Below the pieces are notes generated by a model. That model saw only the letters and a program-made list of their open reading frames with translations. It made no database searches and was not told the DNA's origin. The position numbers were made by a program, and so were the translations under genes. From Bacillota bacterium (GTDB taxonomy: Bacteria > Bacillota > Clostridia > Lachnospirales > Lachnospiraceae), in the NCBI GenBank assembly GCA_023424235.1, contig JAFAEB010000049.1, forward strand, positions 1 to 5,293: a stretch of DNA of 5,293 bases. Reading direction: 5' to 3'. Of the stretch, positions 1 to 5,293 are shown in pieces; positions within the stretch are counted from its first letter, which is position 1; each line of letters starts with the position of its first letter.

Positions 1-489
1 GGATGGGAAGGTTCCATCCCAACATCAATAATTAGAGAATGTGAAAATGCTCCTAACGAAAGTGAAAAAATCATAGCCTACTTTAATGAAGCGATTGAAA
101 CATCGGAGCAAAAACTAGAACCCCTAACCTGTTATTATCATCAAGATCCCCGTCCTAATCGATTTAATGGAACTGCCTTAACTGGTGTGCAACCATATCT
201 TGGAGAAGAAATTCCCGAATTAACAAACAGTGTACTATTTACTGATTTTGTCCACGATGAAGATTCAATCCCTGGTAGAGGTGTTTTAGCATATACTAGA
301 GTAAGAACTGATTGCAAGATAAGTGATTATGAGATAATAGAAACTGATTATAATTTTGGTTCTGATTCCTCTTATTATGTTAGTCTAGGAACGAATATGG
401 ATCAAACCATGATTTTTTTAGGAGTATATGGTTCCACTAAAGTTGCTGAATATAATCTTGGGACTGTTTTTCAAGTTGTTCCAAACTAA
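1..489 (+). CDS. C-terminal part of an unrecognised protein (5' end cut by window edge)
   Basis: The frame is open from base 1 to the TAA at 487-489, giving 162 visible residues, so the gene begins before the window. A GTG at 187 lies in frame but has no Shine-Dalgarno sequence before it, and the coding-like frame continues upstream (GWEGSIPTSI...), so I do not take it as the start. The fragment is soluble and acidic, rich in Glu, Asp, Tyr, Thr and Ser, without a membrane segment or any enzyme motif I know. Its second half (about residues 75-162) alternates short hydrophobic and polar stretches and ends in YGSTKVAEYNLGTVFQVV, which suggests a beta-rich domain. Whether it has a signal peptide or membrane anchor cannot be seen. 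It lies 27 bases before the membrane protein gene at 517 and is probably co-transcribed with it. No function is assigned; I am confident only that it is coding. Confidence 0.8.
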   Translation, partial: GWEGSIPTSIIRECENAPNESEKIIAYFNEAIETSEQKLEPLTCYYHQDPRPNRFNGTALTGVQPYLGEEIPELTNSVLFTDFVHDEDSIPGRGVLAYTRVRTDCKISDYEIIETDYNFGSDSSYYVSLGTNMDQTMIFLGVYGSTKVAEYNLGTVFQVVPN

Positions 490-503
490 GCCAATATTAT
501 AAA

Positions 504-508
504 AGGAG
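504..508 (+). promoter_or_regulatory. Ribosome binding site that fixes a TTG start
   Basis: AGGAG (within AAAAGGAG, 501-508) sits 8 bases before TTG at 517. It is 17 bases before the in-frame ATG at 526, which is too far for efficient use. The spacing therefore favours the rarer TTG codon as the start of the membrane protein. Confidence 0.75.
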
Positions 509-516
509 TAAATATA

Positions 517-1020
517 TTGAATAAAATGAATATCGCTAGGTTTATTAGTATAGGCGGAATATTAACAACATTAGCAGTACTATTTCAATCCGCTCCTGTA
601 TTTTTGCCAACAGTTGGAATGGCCCTTAGTCCATTTAGTACACTACCAATCGCAATCGCTGCTTATTTTAGTAGTTCACTTGGTATTTTAGTACTGTTAT
701 CATCTGCCTTCATACTCCTATTTATTAGTATTGAAGAGACATTAATACTCCTTTTTACTACTGGGTTACTTGGGCTTATAGTTGGTTTTTTCTATAAGAG
801 AAAATTAGTCACATCAATTTTATGTTCAGCAATCGCACTAGCCATTGGAATGGCAACTCTTACGTTTATTATAGGTATCTCAGCCTTTGGTGATTTCACT
901 AGTTCATTATCCCTAGTAGTTACTTTACTAATTTTTATATTATTCTCACTTATTTACGCAAGCATATGGAATATTAGTATTAAAAAATTTATTAAATTTC
1001 TTATTAAGATTAAAGTATAA
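517..1020 (+). CDS. Small polytopic membrane protein, function unknown (ECF S-component-like in size and build)
   Basis: The product has 167 residues starting at TTG 517, chosen because of the well-spaced AGGAG at 504-508. It is almost entirely hydrophobic, with five to six likely membrane helices near residues 9-30, 32-52, 55-72, 75-93, 97-122 and 130-153. The loop YKRK (93-96) and the lysine-rich tail (156-166) probably face the cytoplasm by the positive-inside rule. Polar residues within the membrane region include Gln24 and the pair Glu73-Glu74; the segment SPFSTLPIAIAAY (38-50) is Pro/Ser-rich. Size and topology recall the substrate-binding S components of energy-coupling factor vitamin transporters, but I see no family-defining motif, so this is a comparison and not an assignment. 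It follows the partial gene by 27 bases, and the two probably form the end of one transcription unit running into the hairpin at 1126-1203. Confidence 0.8.
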   Translation: MNKMNIARFISIGGILTTLAVLFQSAPVFLPTVGMALSPFSTLPIAIAAYFSSSLGILVLLSSAFILLFISIEETLILLFTTGLLGLIVGFFYKRKLVTSILCSAIALAIGMATLTFIIGISAFGDFTSSLSLVVTLLIFILFSLIYASIWNISIKKFIKFLIKIKV

Positions 1021-1043
1021 ACAGGTAAGCTAATATCAAAATA

Positions 1044-1115
1044 GTTGCTATAATGTTATGCACTATACTGATTTATTCATATAAACGAATAAAGCATTAA
1101 ATACTTATAGCAAAC
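1044..1115. repeat. Nested inverted repeat in the convergent spacer
   Basis: TTGCTATAA (1045-1053) is the exact reverse complement of TTATAGCAA (1105-1113). Inside it lie ATGC/GCAT (1058-1061 with 1094-1097) and TTTATTC/GAATAAA (1072-1078 with 1087-1093, 8-base loop), so the arms can nest into one branched or bulged hairpin. It begins 24 bases after the membrane protein stop. No T-run follows the right arm, so it is not a classic terminator; it may protect the 3' end of the upstream mRNA. The region is very AT-rich, so part of the match may be chance. Confidence 0.4.
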
Positions 1116-1125
1116 CTAAACACTC

Positions 1126-1203
1126 ATAAAAATGCATCTAGTAGGTATAAAAGAGGGGACGTTCTACTTATCCCGACTTTATGTCTATCAGATGCATTTT
1201 TAT
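1126..1203. terminator. 78-base hairpin, probable bidirectional terminator between converging genes
   Basis: ATAAAAATGCATCT (1126-1139) is the perfect reverse complement of AGATGCATTTTTAT (1190-1203). The pairing continues inward after one A/C mismatch: 1141-1148 with 1181-1188 (three G-T wobbles), a one-base bulge at 1149, 1150-1153 with 1177-1180, a two-by-two internal loop, then GGGA/TCCC (1156-1159 with 1171-1174) closing an 11-base loop. Each strand ends its stem in a T-rich tract, although that tract is itself part of the stem. It lies 105 bases after the + strand gene's stop and 97 bases beyond the pgmB stop, as expected for a shared terminator. A structured small RNA or a short mobile palindrome is possible, but I see no target-site duplication at the ends. 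Confidence 0.6.
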
Positions 1204-1232
1204 TATCCAATATATCATAATTTTTTCCCATA

Positions 1233-1275
1233 AACGATGCTATCTTATAAAACTCAATGTAGGAAATCCATCGTT
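1233..1275. repeat. Short inverted repeat downstream of pgmB
   Basis: AACGATG (1233-1239) is the reverse complement of CATCGTT (1269-1275), with a 29-base loop. On the - strand it begins 25 bases after the pgmB stop codon. It is followed there by a purine-rich stretch and not a T-run, so it is unlikely to end transcription alone. It could form the first 3' hairpin of the sugar operon mRNA. Nothing else recognisable was found between 1204 and 1300. Confidence 0.3.
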
Positions 1276-1300
1276 ATGACATTTATAACTCTACTAAGAT

Positions 1301-1939
1301 TTACAATATCTCCATAAGCGTCGTAAAACCTTCTAAATCATACTTAGCCCCTTTGTATCCATATGCATCACCAATGGCTGCACTATCCATATGGGCTCTT
1401 GTAGCTGCATCTATACCTGCTTTCGCATCTTCAACTACTAAGCAATCCTTAGGTTCAAGTTTTAAGTAATTAGCAGCTAATAAAAATACTTCTGGATGTG
1501 GTTTTGAGTTTACTATATTGTTACCATCGGATATTGCATCAAAGAAATCTTCTAATCCAATTTGCTTTAGTATCAATTTTGCATTTTTACTAGATGAACC
1601 GATTGCCAAACGATATCCTTTTTCACGAAGGTAGTCTAGTGTTTCTTTCACATCATTTGATAGGTTATCCTTGGACATTTGCTTTAAGAGTTCTTTGTAT
1701 ATAATATTTTTTTCTTCAGCTAATTTTTCTTTTATTTCATCACTAAACTCTACTCCCTTATATTGTTCAAGAATAATATTAAGGCTTTCCATTCTACTAA
1801 CGCCACGTAGCCTATTATTAATCTTTTCATCAAAATAAATACCTAGACGATCCGCTAGTTTCTTCCAAGCTAAATAGTGATAAGTATCTGTATGACATAT
1901 TACTCCATCCAAATCAAAAATAATTCCTTTATACTTCAT
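1301..1939 (-). CDS. pgmB: Beta-phosphoglucomutase (HAD superfamily)
   Basis: This cytoplasmic enzyme interconverts beta-D-glucose 1-phosphate and glucose 6-phosphate via a beta-glucose 1,6-bisphosphate intermediate and Mg2+. The 212 residues match the usual family length (about 210-225). Visible motifs are: FDLDGVI with nucleophile Asp9 and acid/base Asp11; Thr17, His21 and Trp25, matching Thr16, His20 and Trp24 of the Lactococcus lactis enzyme; the cap-domain loop RLRGVSR (43-49); GSSSKN with Ser115; SKPHP with Lys146; and VVEDAKAG with metal-site residues Glu170-Asp171. The cap residue equivalent to lactococcal Lys45 is Arg45 here, a conservative change. The start is ATG at 1939; the only upstream ribosome-site candidate is a weak GGGTG (1946-1950), 6 bases away. 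It is the last gene of the sugar operon and consumes the beta-glucose 1-phosphate made by the GH65 enzyme before it, which supports beta-specificity over other HAD phosphatases. Confidence 0.93.
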   Translation of the reverse strand: MKYKGIIFDLDGVICHTDTYHYLAWKKLADRLGIYFDEKINNRLRGVSRMESLNIILEQYKGVEFSDEIKEKLAEEKNIIYKELLKQMSKDNLSNDVKETLDYLREKGYRLAIGSSSKNAKLILKQIGLEDFFDAISDGNNIVNSKPHPEVFLLAANYLKLEPKDCLVVEDAKAGIDAATRAHMDSAAIGDAYGYKGAKYDLEGFTTLMEIL

Positions 1940-1956
1940 GTCTTACACCCATTGCA

Positions 1957-1978
1957 TATCGCTGACTTGTATGCGATA
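1957..1978 (-). other. Small hairpin just upstream of pgmB
   Basis: TATCGC (1957-1962) and GCGATA (1973-1978) form a 6-bp stem with a 10-base loop; an alternative register pairs GCATA (1954-1958) with TATGC (1970-1974). On the - strand it ends 6 bases before the weak pgmB ribosome site at 1946-1950. It could tune translation or mRNA processing, but no T-run follows it, so it is not a terminator. Confidence 0.35.
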
Positions 1979-1979
1979 C

Positions 1980-2048
1980 TGCCACAATAAAAAGGAGTGA
2001 AAGAATCATATCGTGGCAACCTTTCTAAATTTACTTTTTATTTCACTC
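1980..2048 (-). promoter_or_regulatory. Set of mutually exclusive inverted repeats between the phosphorylase and pgmB genes
   Basis: Three perfect arm pairs cross one another. GAGTGAAA (1995-2002) pairs with TTTCACTC (2041-2048), AATAAAAAG (1986-1994) with CTTTTTATT (2034-2042), and TGCCAC (1980-1985) with GTGGCA (2013-2018). On the - strand transcript the first pair makes a stem followed directly by CTTTTTATT, which resembles an intrinsic terminator with a long 38-base loop. Forming either other stem would disrupt it. The arrangement could reduce read-through from the phosphorylase into pgmB or give partial attenuation. This is inference from base pairing only. The AT-rich pair may be chance; the other two contain enough G and C to be more persuasive. 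No recognisable riboswitch core or promoter was seen in the gap. Confidence 0.35.
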
Positions 2049-2056
2049 TTTCTTTC

Positions 2057-4339
2057 CTAATAAGTTATTGGAATCGAAATTGTATGTTCAAGTACATACT
2101 CTCTTCCATATACATGTATCAGCTTTGGATTCCCCTTAGTCAGTGTGAAGACTGTCCTATCAATATTCACTTCTACTTTAATTTGGCTATCTTCATAGTT
2201 GATATTAAATCTATATCCAATCCATTGTTTTGGAATACTTGGCGCGAAATAAATCCCACTTTCCTTAATTCTTAATCTTCCAAATCCATAGACAATGGCC
2301 ATATAATTTCCACCCATATTGGCAGTATGAATTCCATCTTTCGTATTTTTATGTGTATTAAATAAATCTAATTTAGCAGAATCCCCAAAGTATTCATAGG
2401 CTTTTTCCTTAAGTCCTAATTTGGATGCTACAATGCTAAAAATACAAGTCGATAAGGAGGAATCATGTGTCGTAATCTTTTCATAATAATCAAAGGAATT
2501 TCTGATGGTATTAAGCTCCTCTTCATCTTCAAAAATAAAATGAGCCAGAACTGTATCCGCTTGCTTACACACTTGATGGCGATATAGATGGAGTGGATGA
2601 TAATGAAGTAGTAGTGGGAAGTTTTCTTTAGGTGTATTTTCAATATCCCATACCTTTTTCGTTAAAAAACTATCATCTTGAGGATTAATGTTTAACTCTT
2701 CATCATATGGCAGATACATTGTTCTGTAAGCCTCATAAAATTCCTTCACTTCCTCTTTGGTTAATTTGATTTTTTCTATTACATCAACTTGACCTGTTTC
2801 AATTAATATCTCAAAAAATTTTACTGCCCAATATAAATTTGCTTTTGCAGATACATTGGTATAATAATTATTATTTACCATACAAGTGTATTCATCAGGA
2901 CCTGTTACCTCATTAATTCGAAAGCTACCTTTGTAAAAATGTCCAACATCCATCCACAATCTTGCGGTTTCAAAAATTATTTCTGCCCCCTTTTCTGCAA
3001 TAAACTTTACATCTTTTGTTACTAAATAATAAGATACGATAGAGTGCGCTATCGCTCCATTTATATGATAAGCTGCCGTTCCTGATGGGTAATATCCGGA
3101 GCATTCAATACCCATAATTGTTCTCCAAGGGAATAAAATTCCCTTTTTATGCCCTAGAATTCTTGCATTTTCTCTCGCCTTTTCCATTATATTATAACGA
3201 AAGCTAATCAAATTCTTTGTAATCTTAGGTTCTGTCAAGTTGAAGAATGGCTGGATATACATTTCTGTATCCCAAAAGTAATGCCCTTCATAACCTTCTC
3301 CACTAATCCCTTTCGCAGCAATATTACAAAATTCATCTTTACCAACTGATTGAATTAATTGATACATATTATAGGTTACGGCTTTTGTAAGTTCATCATC
3401 ACCATCAATTTCTAACATACAATTATCCCAGTACTCTTTTAAATAAAGACTTTGTTCCTTATAATGCTCTGATATTGGTTTTAATAAAACTTGATGCATT
3501 TTTAATTTTACATGATCTATGCAATCACGACATCGTATGGAATCGCTAAACACAGTATATTTTAATAAGTTAATTTCTTCATTTTCATCTAATTTAACCT
3601 GAATTGTAGTGATTACCGTATGTTCTTCTATTTTACTCTCAATGATGCTACTCTTTGATAACTGGTGATACACACCAGTACATACTGTTAACCCTGATTT
3701 TACGGTATCTGACGTAAGATAGGATACTCCATCTTCAAGGAATGTCTCTCTTGGAATTAGATATTTCCCACTTTCAGCTGCTACTCTTGGATCATTTTCA
3801 TTGCTGTAATTCTCTACTTCTCCTATATGTAAAGATTTAATTACTATTTCACCACTAAAATTAAGGGCTTTTACAGTGTAATCTATGGTAAATAAAGATA
3901 ATTGATGAAAAGAGGTCATTCTTTTAATCCTAACTTCTATCTCTTTTCCATTCGGTGAACGCCAAATAATATCTCTTCCTGTGACACCATTTTCCATGTC
4001 CAAATATCTACTACACTTTAAAACCTTTCCTTCAAATAGGCTAAATTTCTCTCCATCAATATATAAATAGATGGTTTGAGTATCTACTACATTTAAAATC
4101 GTTTGCTTATCCTCTACCAAGCCATAGAGCTTCTCAGCTTGTTTCATATCAGCAATATCATAAAAACCATTGATATAAGTACCTCTGATAGAATCATAAC
4201 CACTTGGATAACATTCTTCAAAATTTGAGCGAATTCCAATATACCCATTGGCATTGTGAAAAATAGTTTCATAAAGATTTAAATCAGCATTGTTTAGACT
4301 TATATCATCGATTGAATAGATTGGTTGTTTTAACTTCAT
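2057..4339 (-). CDS. Glycoside hydrolase family 65 disaccharide phosphorylase (alpha-glucoside + phosphate to beta-glucose 1-phosphate)
   Basis: This intracellular inverting phosphorylase splits an alpha-glucosyl disaccharide with inorganic phosphate into beta-D-glucose 1-phosphate and the second sugar. I start it at ATG 4339 (760 residues), because GGAGG at 4345-4349 lies 5 bases before it; the in-frame ATG at 4349-4351 overlaps that site and has none of its own. The length fits the family. An N-terminal beta-sandwich spans about residues 1-270, the (alpha/alpha)6 barrel about 310-680 and a small beta domain the end. Family hallmarks are GEGYEGHYFWDTE (347-359), VTGPDEY (478-484) with general acid Glu483, KQAD (592-595), HDSSLS (625-630, phosphate site) and DGIHTANMGG (668-677). 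The segment ECSGYYPSGTAAYHIN (412-427) occupies the acceptor loop. As I recall, maltose phosphorylases have a different HNEWE-type loop there, so trehalose, nigerose or a related substrate seems likelier than maltose. The adjacent permeases and pgmB fit this role. Confidence 0.95.
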   Translation of the reverse strand: MKLKQPIYSIDDISLNNADLNLYETIFHNANGYIGIRSNFEECYPSGYDSIRGTYINGFYDIADMKQAEKLYGLVEDKQTILNVVDTQTIYLYIDGEKFSLFEGKVLKCSRYLDMENGVTGRDIIWRSPNGKEIEVRIKRMTSFHQLSLFTIDYTVKALNFSGEIVIKSLHIGEVENYSNENDPRVAAESGKYLIPRETFLEDGVSYLTSDTVKSGLTVCTGVYHQLSKSSIIESKIEEHTVITTIQVKLDENEEINLLKYTVFSDSIRCRDCIDHVKLKMHQVLLKPISEHYKEQSLYLKEYWDNCMLEIDGDDELTKAVTYNMYQLIQSVGKDEFCNIAAKGISGEGYEGHYFWDTEMYIQPFFNLTEPKITKNLISFRYNIMEKARENARILGHKKGILFPWRTIMGIECSGYYPSGTAAYHINGAIAHSIVSYYLVTKDVKFIAEKGAEIIFETARLWMDVGHFYKGSFRINEVTGPDEYTCMVNNNYYTNVSAKANLYWAVKFFEILIETGQVDVIEKIKLTKEEVKEFYEAYRTMYLPYDEELNINPQDDSFLTKKVWDIENTPKENFPLLLHYHPLHLYRHQVCKQADTVLAHFIFEDEEELNTIRNSFDYYEKITTHDSSLSTCIFSIVASKLGLKEKAYEYFGDSAKLDLFNTHKNTKDGIHTANMGGNYMAIVYGFGRLRIKESGIYFAPSIPKQWIGYRFNINYEDSQIKVEVNIDRTVFTLTKGNPKLIHVYGREYVLEHTISIPITY

Positions 4340-4344
4340 TTTAT

Positions 4345-4349
4345 CCTCC
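4345..4349 (-). promoter_or_regulatory. Ribosome binding site that decides the GH65 start codon
   Basis: The - strand reads ATGGAGGATAAAATG across 4351-4337. GGAGG (4349 to 4345) ends 5 bases before the second ATG and lies inside the codons that would follow the first. The first ATG has only an A/T-rich CTTTAACATGTAATAA in front. Translation therefore most likely begins at 4339, trimming four residues from the longest open frame. Confidence 0.8.
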
Positions 4350-4361
4350 ATTTATTACATG

Positions 4362-5201
4362 TTAAAGCTTTACTGCTCCAGCAGCTACACCTTTTACAAT
4401 ATATTTTTGAGCTGCTAAATAGAATATAATAACTGGAATAATTGTAAGAAGTAATCCAGCCATAGCCATATTCCATTCAATCGTAAATTGTCCAAAGAAT
4501 GATGCTGTTGATAAAGGAATGGTGCGACTTTCTTTACTAGACAATACTAAGGATGGCAGCAAATAATCATTCCATATCCATATTACATCAAGAATAATAA
4601 CGGTAGCAGTTGTGGGCTTTAACATTGGAAATACAATTTTAAAAAATACTTTTGCTTTATTGCAGCCATCAATCGTTGCTGCCTCCTCCAGTGAGAGCGG
4701 AATGGATTTTACAAATCCGTGATATAAAAATACCGCCATACTAGCACCAAACCCAACATTCATATAAATTAATCCACCTAAGGTATTAAGCATTGGAACA
4801 TGTAACGTATCCCTTACCCAACCCATTACCTGCATTAATGGCATCATAATTGTCTGAAATGGTATTATCATAGTTGCAACAAATACCATAAAAATAATTT
4901 GACTAAGTTTATTATTGCTACGTACTAACATCCAGGCGGTCATAGATGCTAATATTACAAGGATCGCAATAGATATCACAGTTACAAAAAGAGAGTTCTT
5001 AAAAGCATTTAAAAAGTTCATCTTTTCCATTGCTTTTAGAAAGTACTCTGTTGTGAACTTCTTTGGAAGCGATAACATATTTTCATATAACTCTTGTCTA
5101 TTTTTAAATGAATTTACAAATACAATATAGATTGGGAATAAGTAGATAAAGCATAAAATGACAGCTATCATTTCAATTATTAGTTTATGTATTTTTTTCA
5201 T
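4362..5201 (-). CDS. Carbohydrate ABC transporter permease, MalG-like (CUT1 family)
   Basis: This inner-membrane subunit of a binding-protein-dependent sugar importer pairs with the MalF-like permease encoded just before it. The 279 residues are typical (about 270-300). Six likely membrane helices lie near 8-29, 69-93, 102-124, 141-162, 198-218 and 245-267. The cytoplasmic EAA loop that docks on the ATPase is clear: EEAATIDGCNKAKVF starting at residue 172, followed by FPMLKP (191-196). The C-terminal KYIVKGVAAGAVKL ending is characteristic of MalG-type permeases. The ATG at 5201 overlaps the last base of the preceding gene's TAA (TAATG) and has GGAGG at 5212-5216, 10 bases away, so translation is probably coupled. 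The phosphorylase begins 22 bases after its stop. The substrate is likely the same alpha-glucosyl disaccharide cleaved by that enzyme, inferred from context. No ATPase gene is in the window; CUT1 systems often share one encoded elsewhere. Confidence 0.95.
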   Translation of the reverse strand: MKKIHKLIIEMIAVILCFIYLFPIYIVFVNSFKNRQELYENMLSLPKKFTTEYFLKAMEKMNFLNAFKNSLFVTVISIAILVILASMTAWMLVRSNNKLSQIIFMVFVATMIIPFQTIMMPLMQVMGWVRDTLHVPMLNTLGGLIYMNVGFGASMAVFLYHGFVKSIPLSLEEAATIDGCNKAKVFFKIVFPMLKPTTATVIILDVIWIWNDYLLPSLVLSSKESRTIPLSTASFFGQFTIEWNMAMAGLLLTIIPVIIFYLAAQKYIVKGVAAGAVKL

Positions 5202-5293
5202 TACATCTCTACCTCCCTCTTCTTTGTAATAACTACTTGTATTAAGGTAATTACAGCAACTGCAATAAAGAATATAATTGCCTTAGCCTGGCC
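5201..5293 (-). CDS. C-terminal end of a MalF-like sugar ABC transporter permease (cut by window edge)
   Basis: On the - strand the frame is open from the window edge at 5293 to TAA at 5203-5201, giving 30 residues. They form one hydrophobic helix (about residues 5-23 of the fragment, preceded by GQAKA) followed by a basic cytoplasmic tail ending TKKREVEM. A final helix with a Lys/Arg-rich tail is the usual ending of MalF/UgpA-type permeases, and a MalF-type gene is expected directly before a MalG-type gene. The stop overlaps the next start by one base, and this gene's last codons contain the next gene's ribosome binding site. The EAA loop and other domains are outside the window, so the assignment rests on the tail and on context. 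Confidence 0.8.
   Translation of the reverse strand, partial: GQAKAIIFFIAVAVITLIQVVITKKREVEM

Noticed and set aside
187..489. A separate 100-residue gene starting at GTG 187
   Set aside because: No ribosome site precedes the GTG, and the same frame is open and coding-like back to base 1, so it is the end of a longer gene.
1049..1054. TATAAT as a -10 promoter element in the convergent spacer
   Set aside because: No acceptable -35 hexamer lies 16-18 bases upstream, and the motif is part of an inverted-repeat arm in AT-rich sequence.
1126..1203. Short inverted-repeat transposable element (MITE)
   Set aside because: The flanking bases (cactc before, tatcc after) show no target-site duplication, and the inner sequence also pairs, which fits an RNA hairpin better. 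A genome-wide copy search could reopen this.
1997..2275. Open frame of 92 codons on the + strand
   Set aside because: It lies mostly antisense to the end of the GH65 gene, and its GTG is inside the GGAG it would need as a ribosome site. The translation looks like an antisense shadow.
2428..2643. Open frame of 71 codons on the - strand
   Set aside because: It lies wholly inside the GH65 gene in another frame, with no ribosome site and no recognisable domain.
4915..5130. Open frame of 71 codons on the + strand
   Set aside because: It is antisense to the MalG-like permease, which has clear family motifs.

Overview
The window is AT-rich, uses strong GGAGG-type ribosome binding sites and TTA/ATA-type codons, and carries a CUT1 sugar transporter next to a family GH65 phosphorylase. 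This points to a low-GC Bacillota genome, most likely a Clostridia/Lachnospiraceae-type fermenter of plant or starch sugars. That placement is an inference from composition and gene content; no species marker is present.

Left part (1-1020, + strand): the 3' end of an unrecognised gene (1-489, cut by the window edge) is followed after 27 bases by a small, very hydrophobic membrane protein (517-1020, TTG start). The two look co-transcribed. I can assign no firm function to either.

Middle spacer (1021-1300): 280 bases without a gene, between two converging transcription units. It holds three successive inverted repeats. The central one is a 78-base hairpin with perfect 14-bp ends and is the best candidate for the terminator of both units.

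Right part (1301-5293, - strand, read right to left): the last 30 codons of a MalF-like permease, a complete MalG-like permease, a GH65 disaccharide phosphorylase and a beta-phosphoglucomutase (pgmB). The logic is clear. The ABC transporter imports an alpha-glucosyl disaccharide, the GH65 enzyme cleaves it with inorganic phosphate to beta-glucose 1-phosphate plus the other half, and PgmB converts beta-glucose 1-phosphate to glucose 6-phosphate for glycolysis. This saves one ATP compared with hydrolysis and kinase. The two permease genes overlap by one base (TAATG), and the phosphorylase follows after 22 bases. A 117-base gap with mutually exclusive inverted repeats separates the phosphorylase from pgmB. 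The solute-binding protein, the rest of MalF, any regulator and the operon promoter lie beyond the right edge.

No new type of system is evident. The open points are the sugar specificity of the GH65 enzyme, the structured non-coding stretches, and the two unassigned + strand genes.
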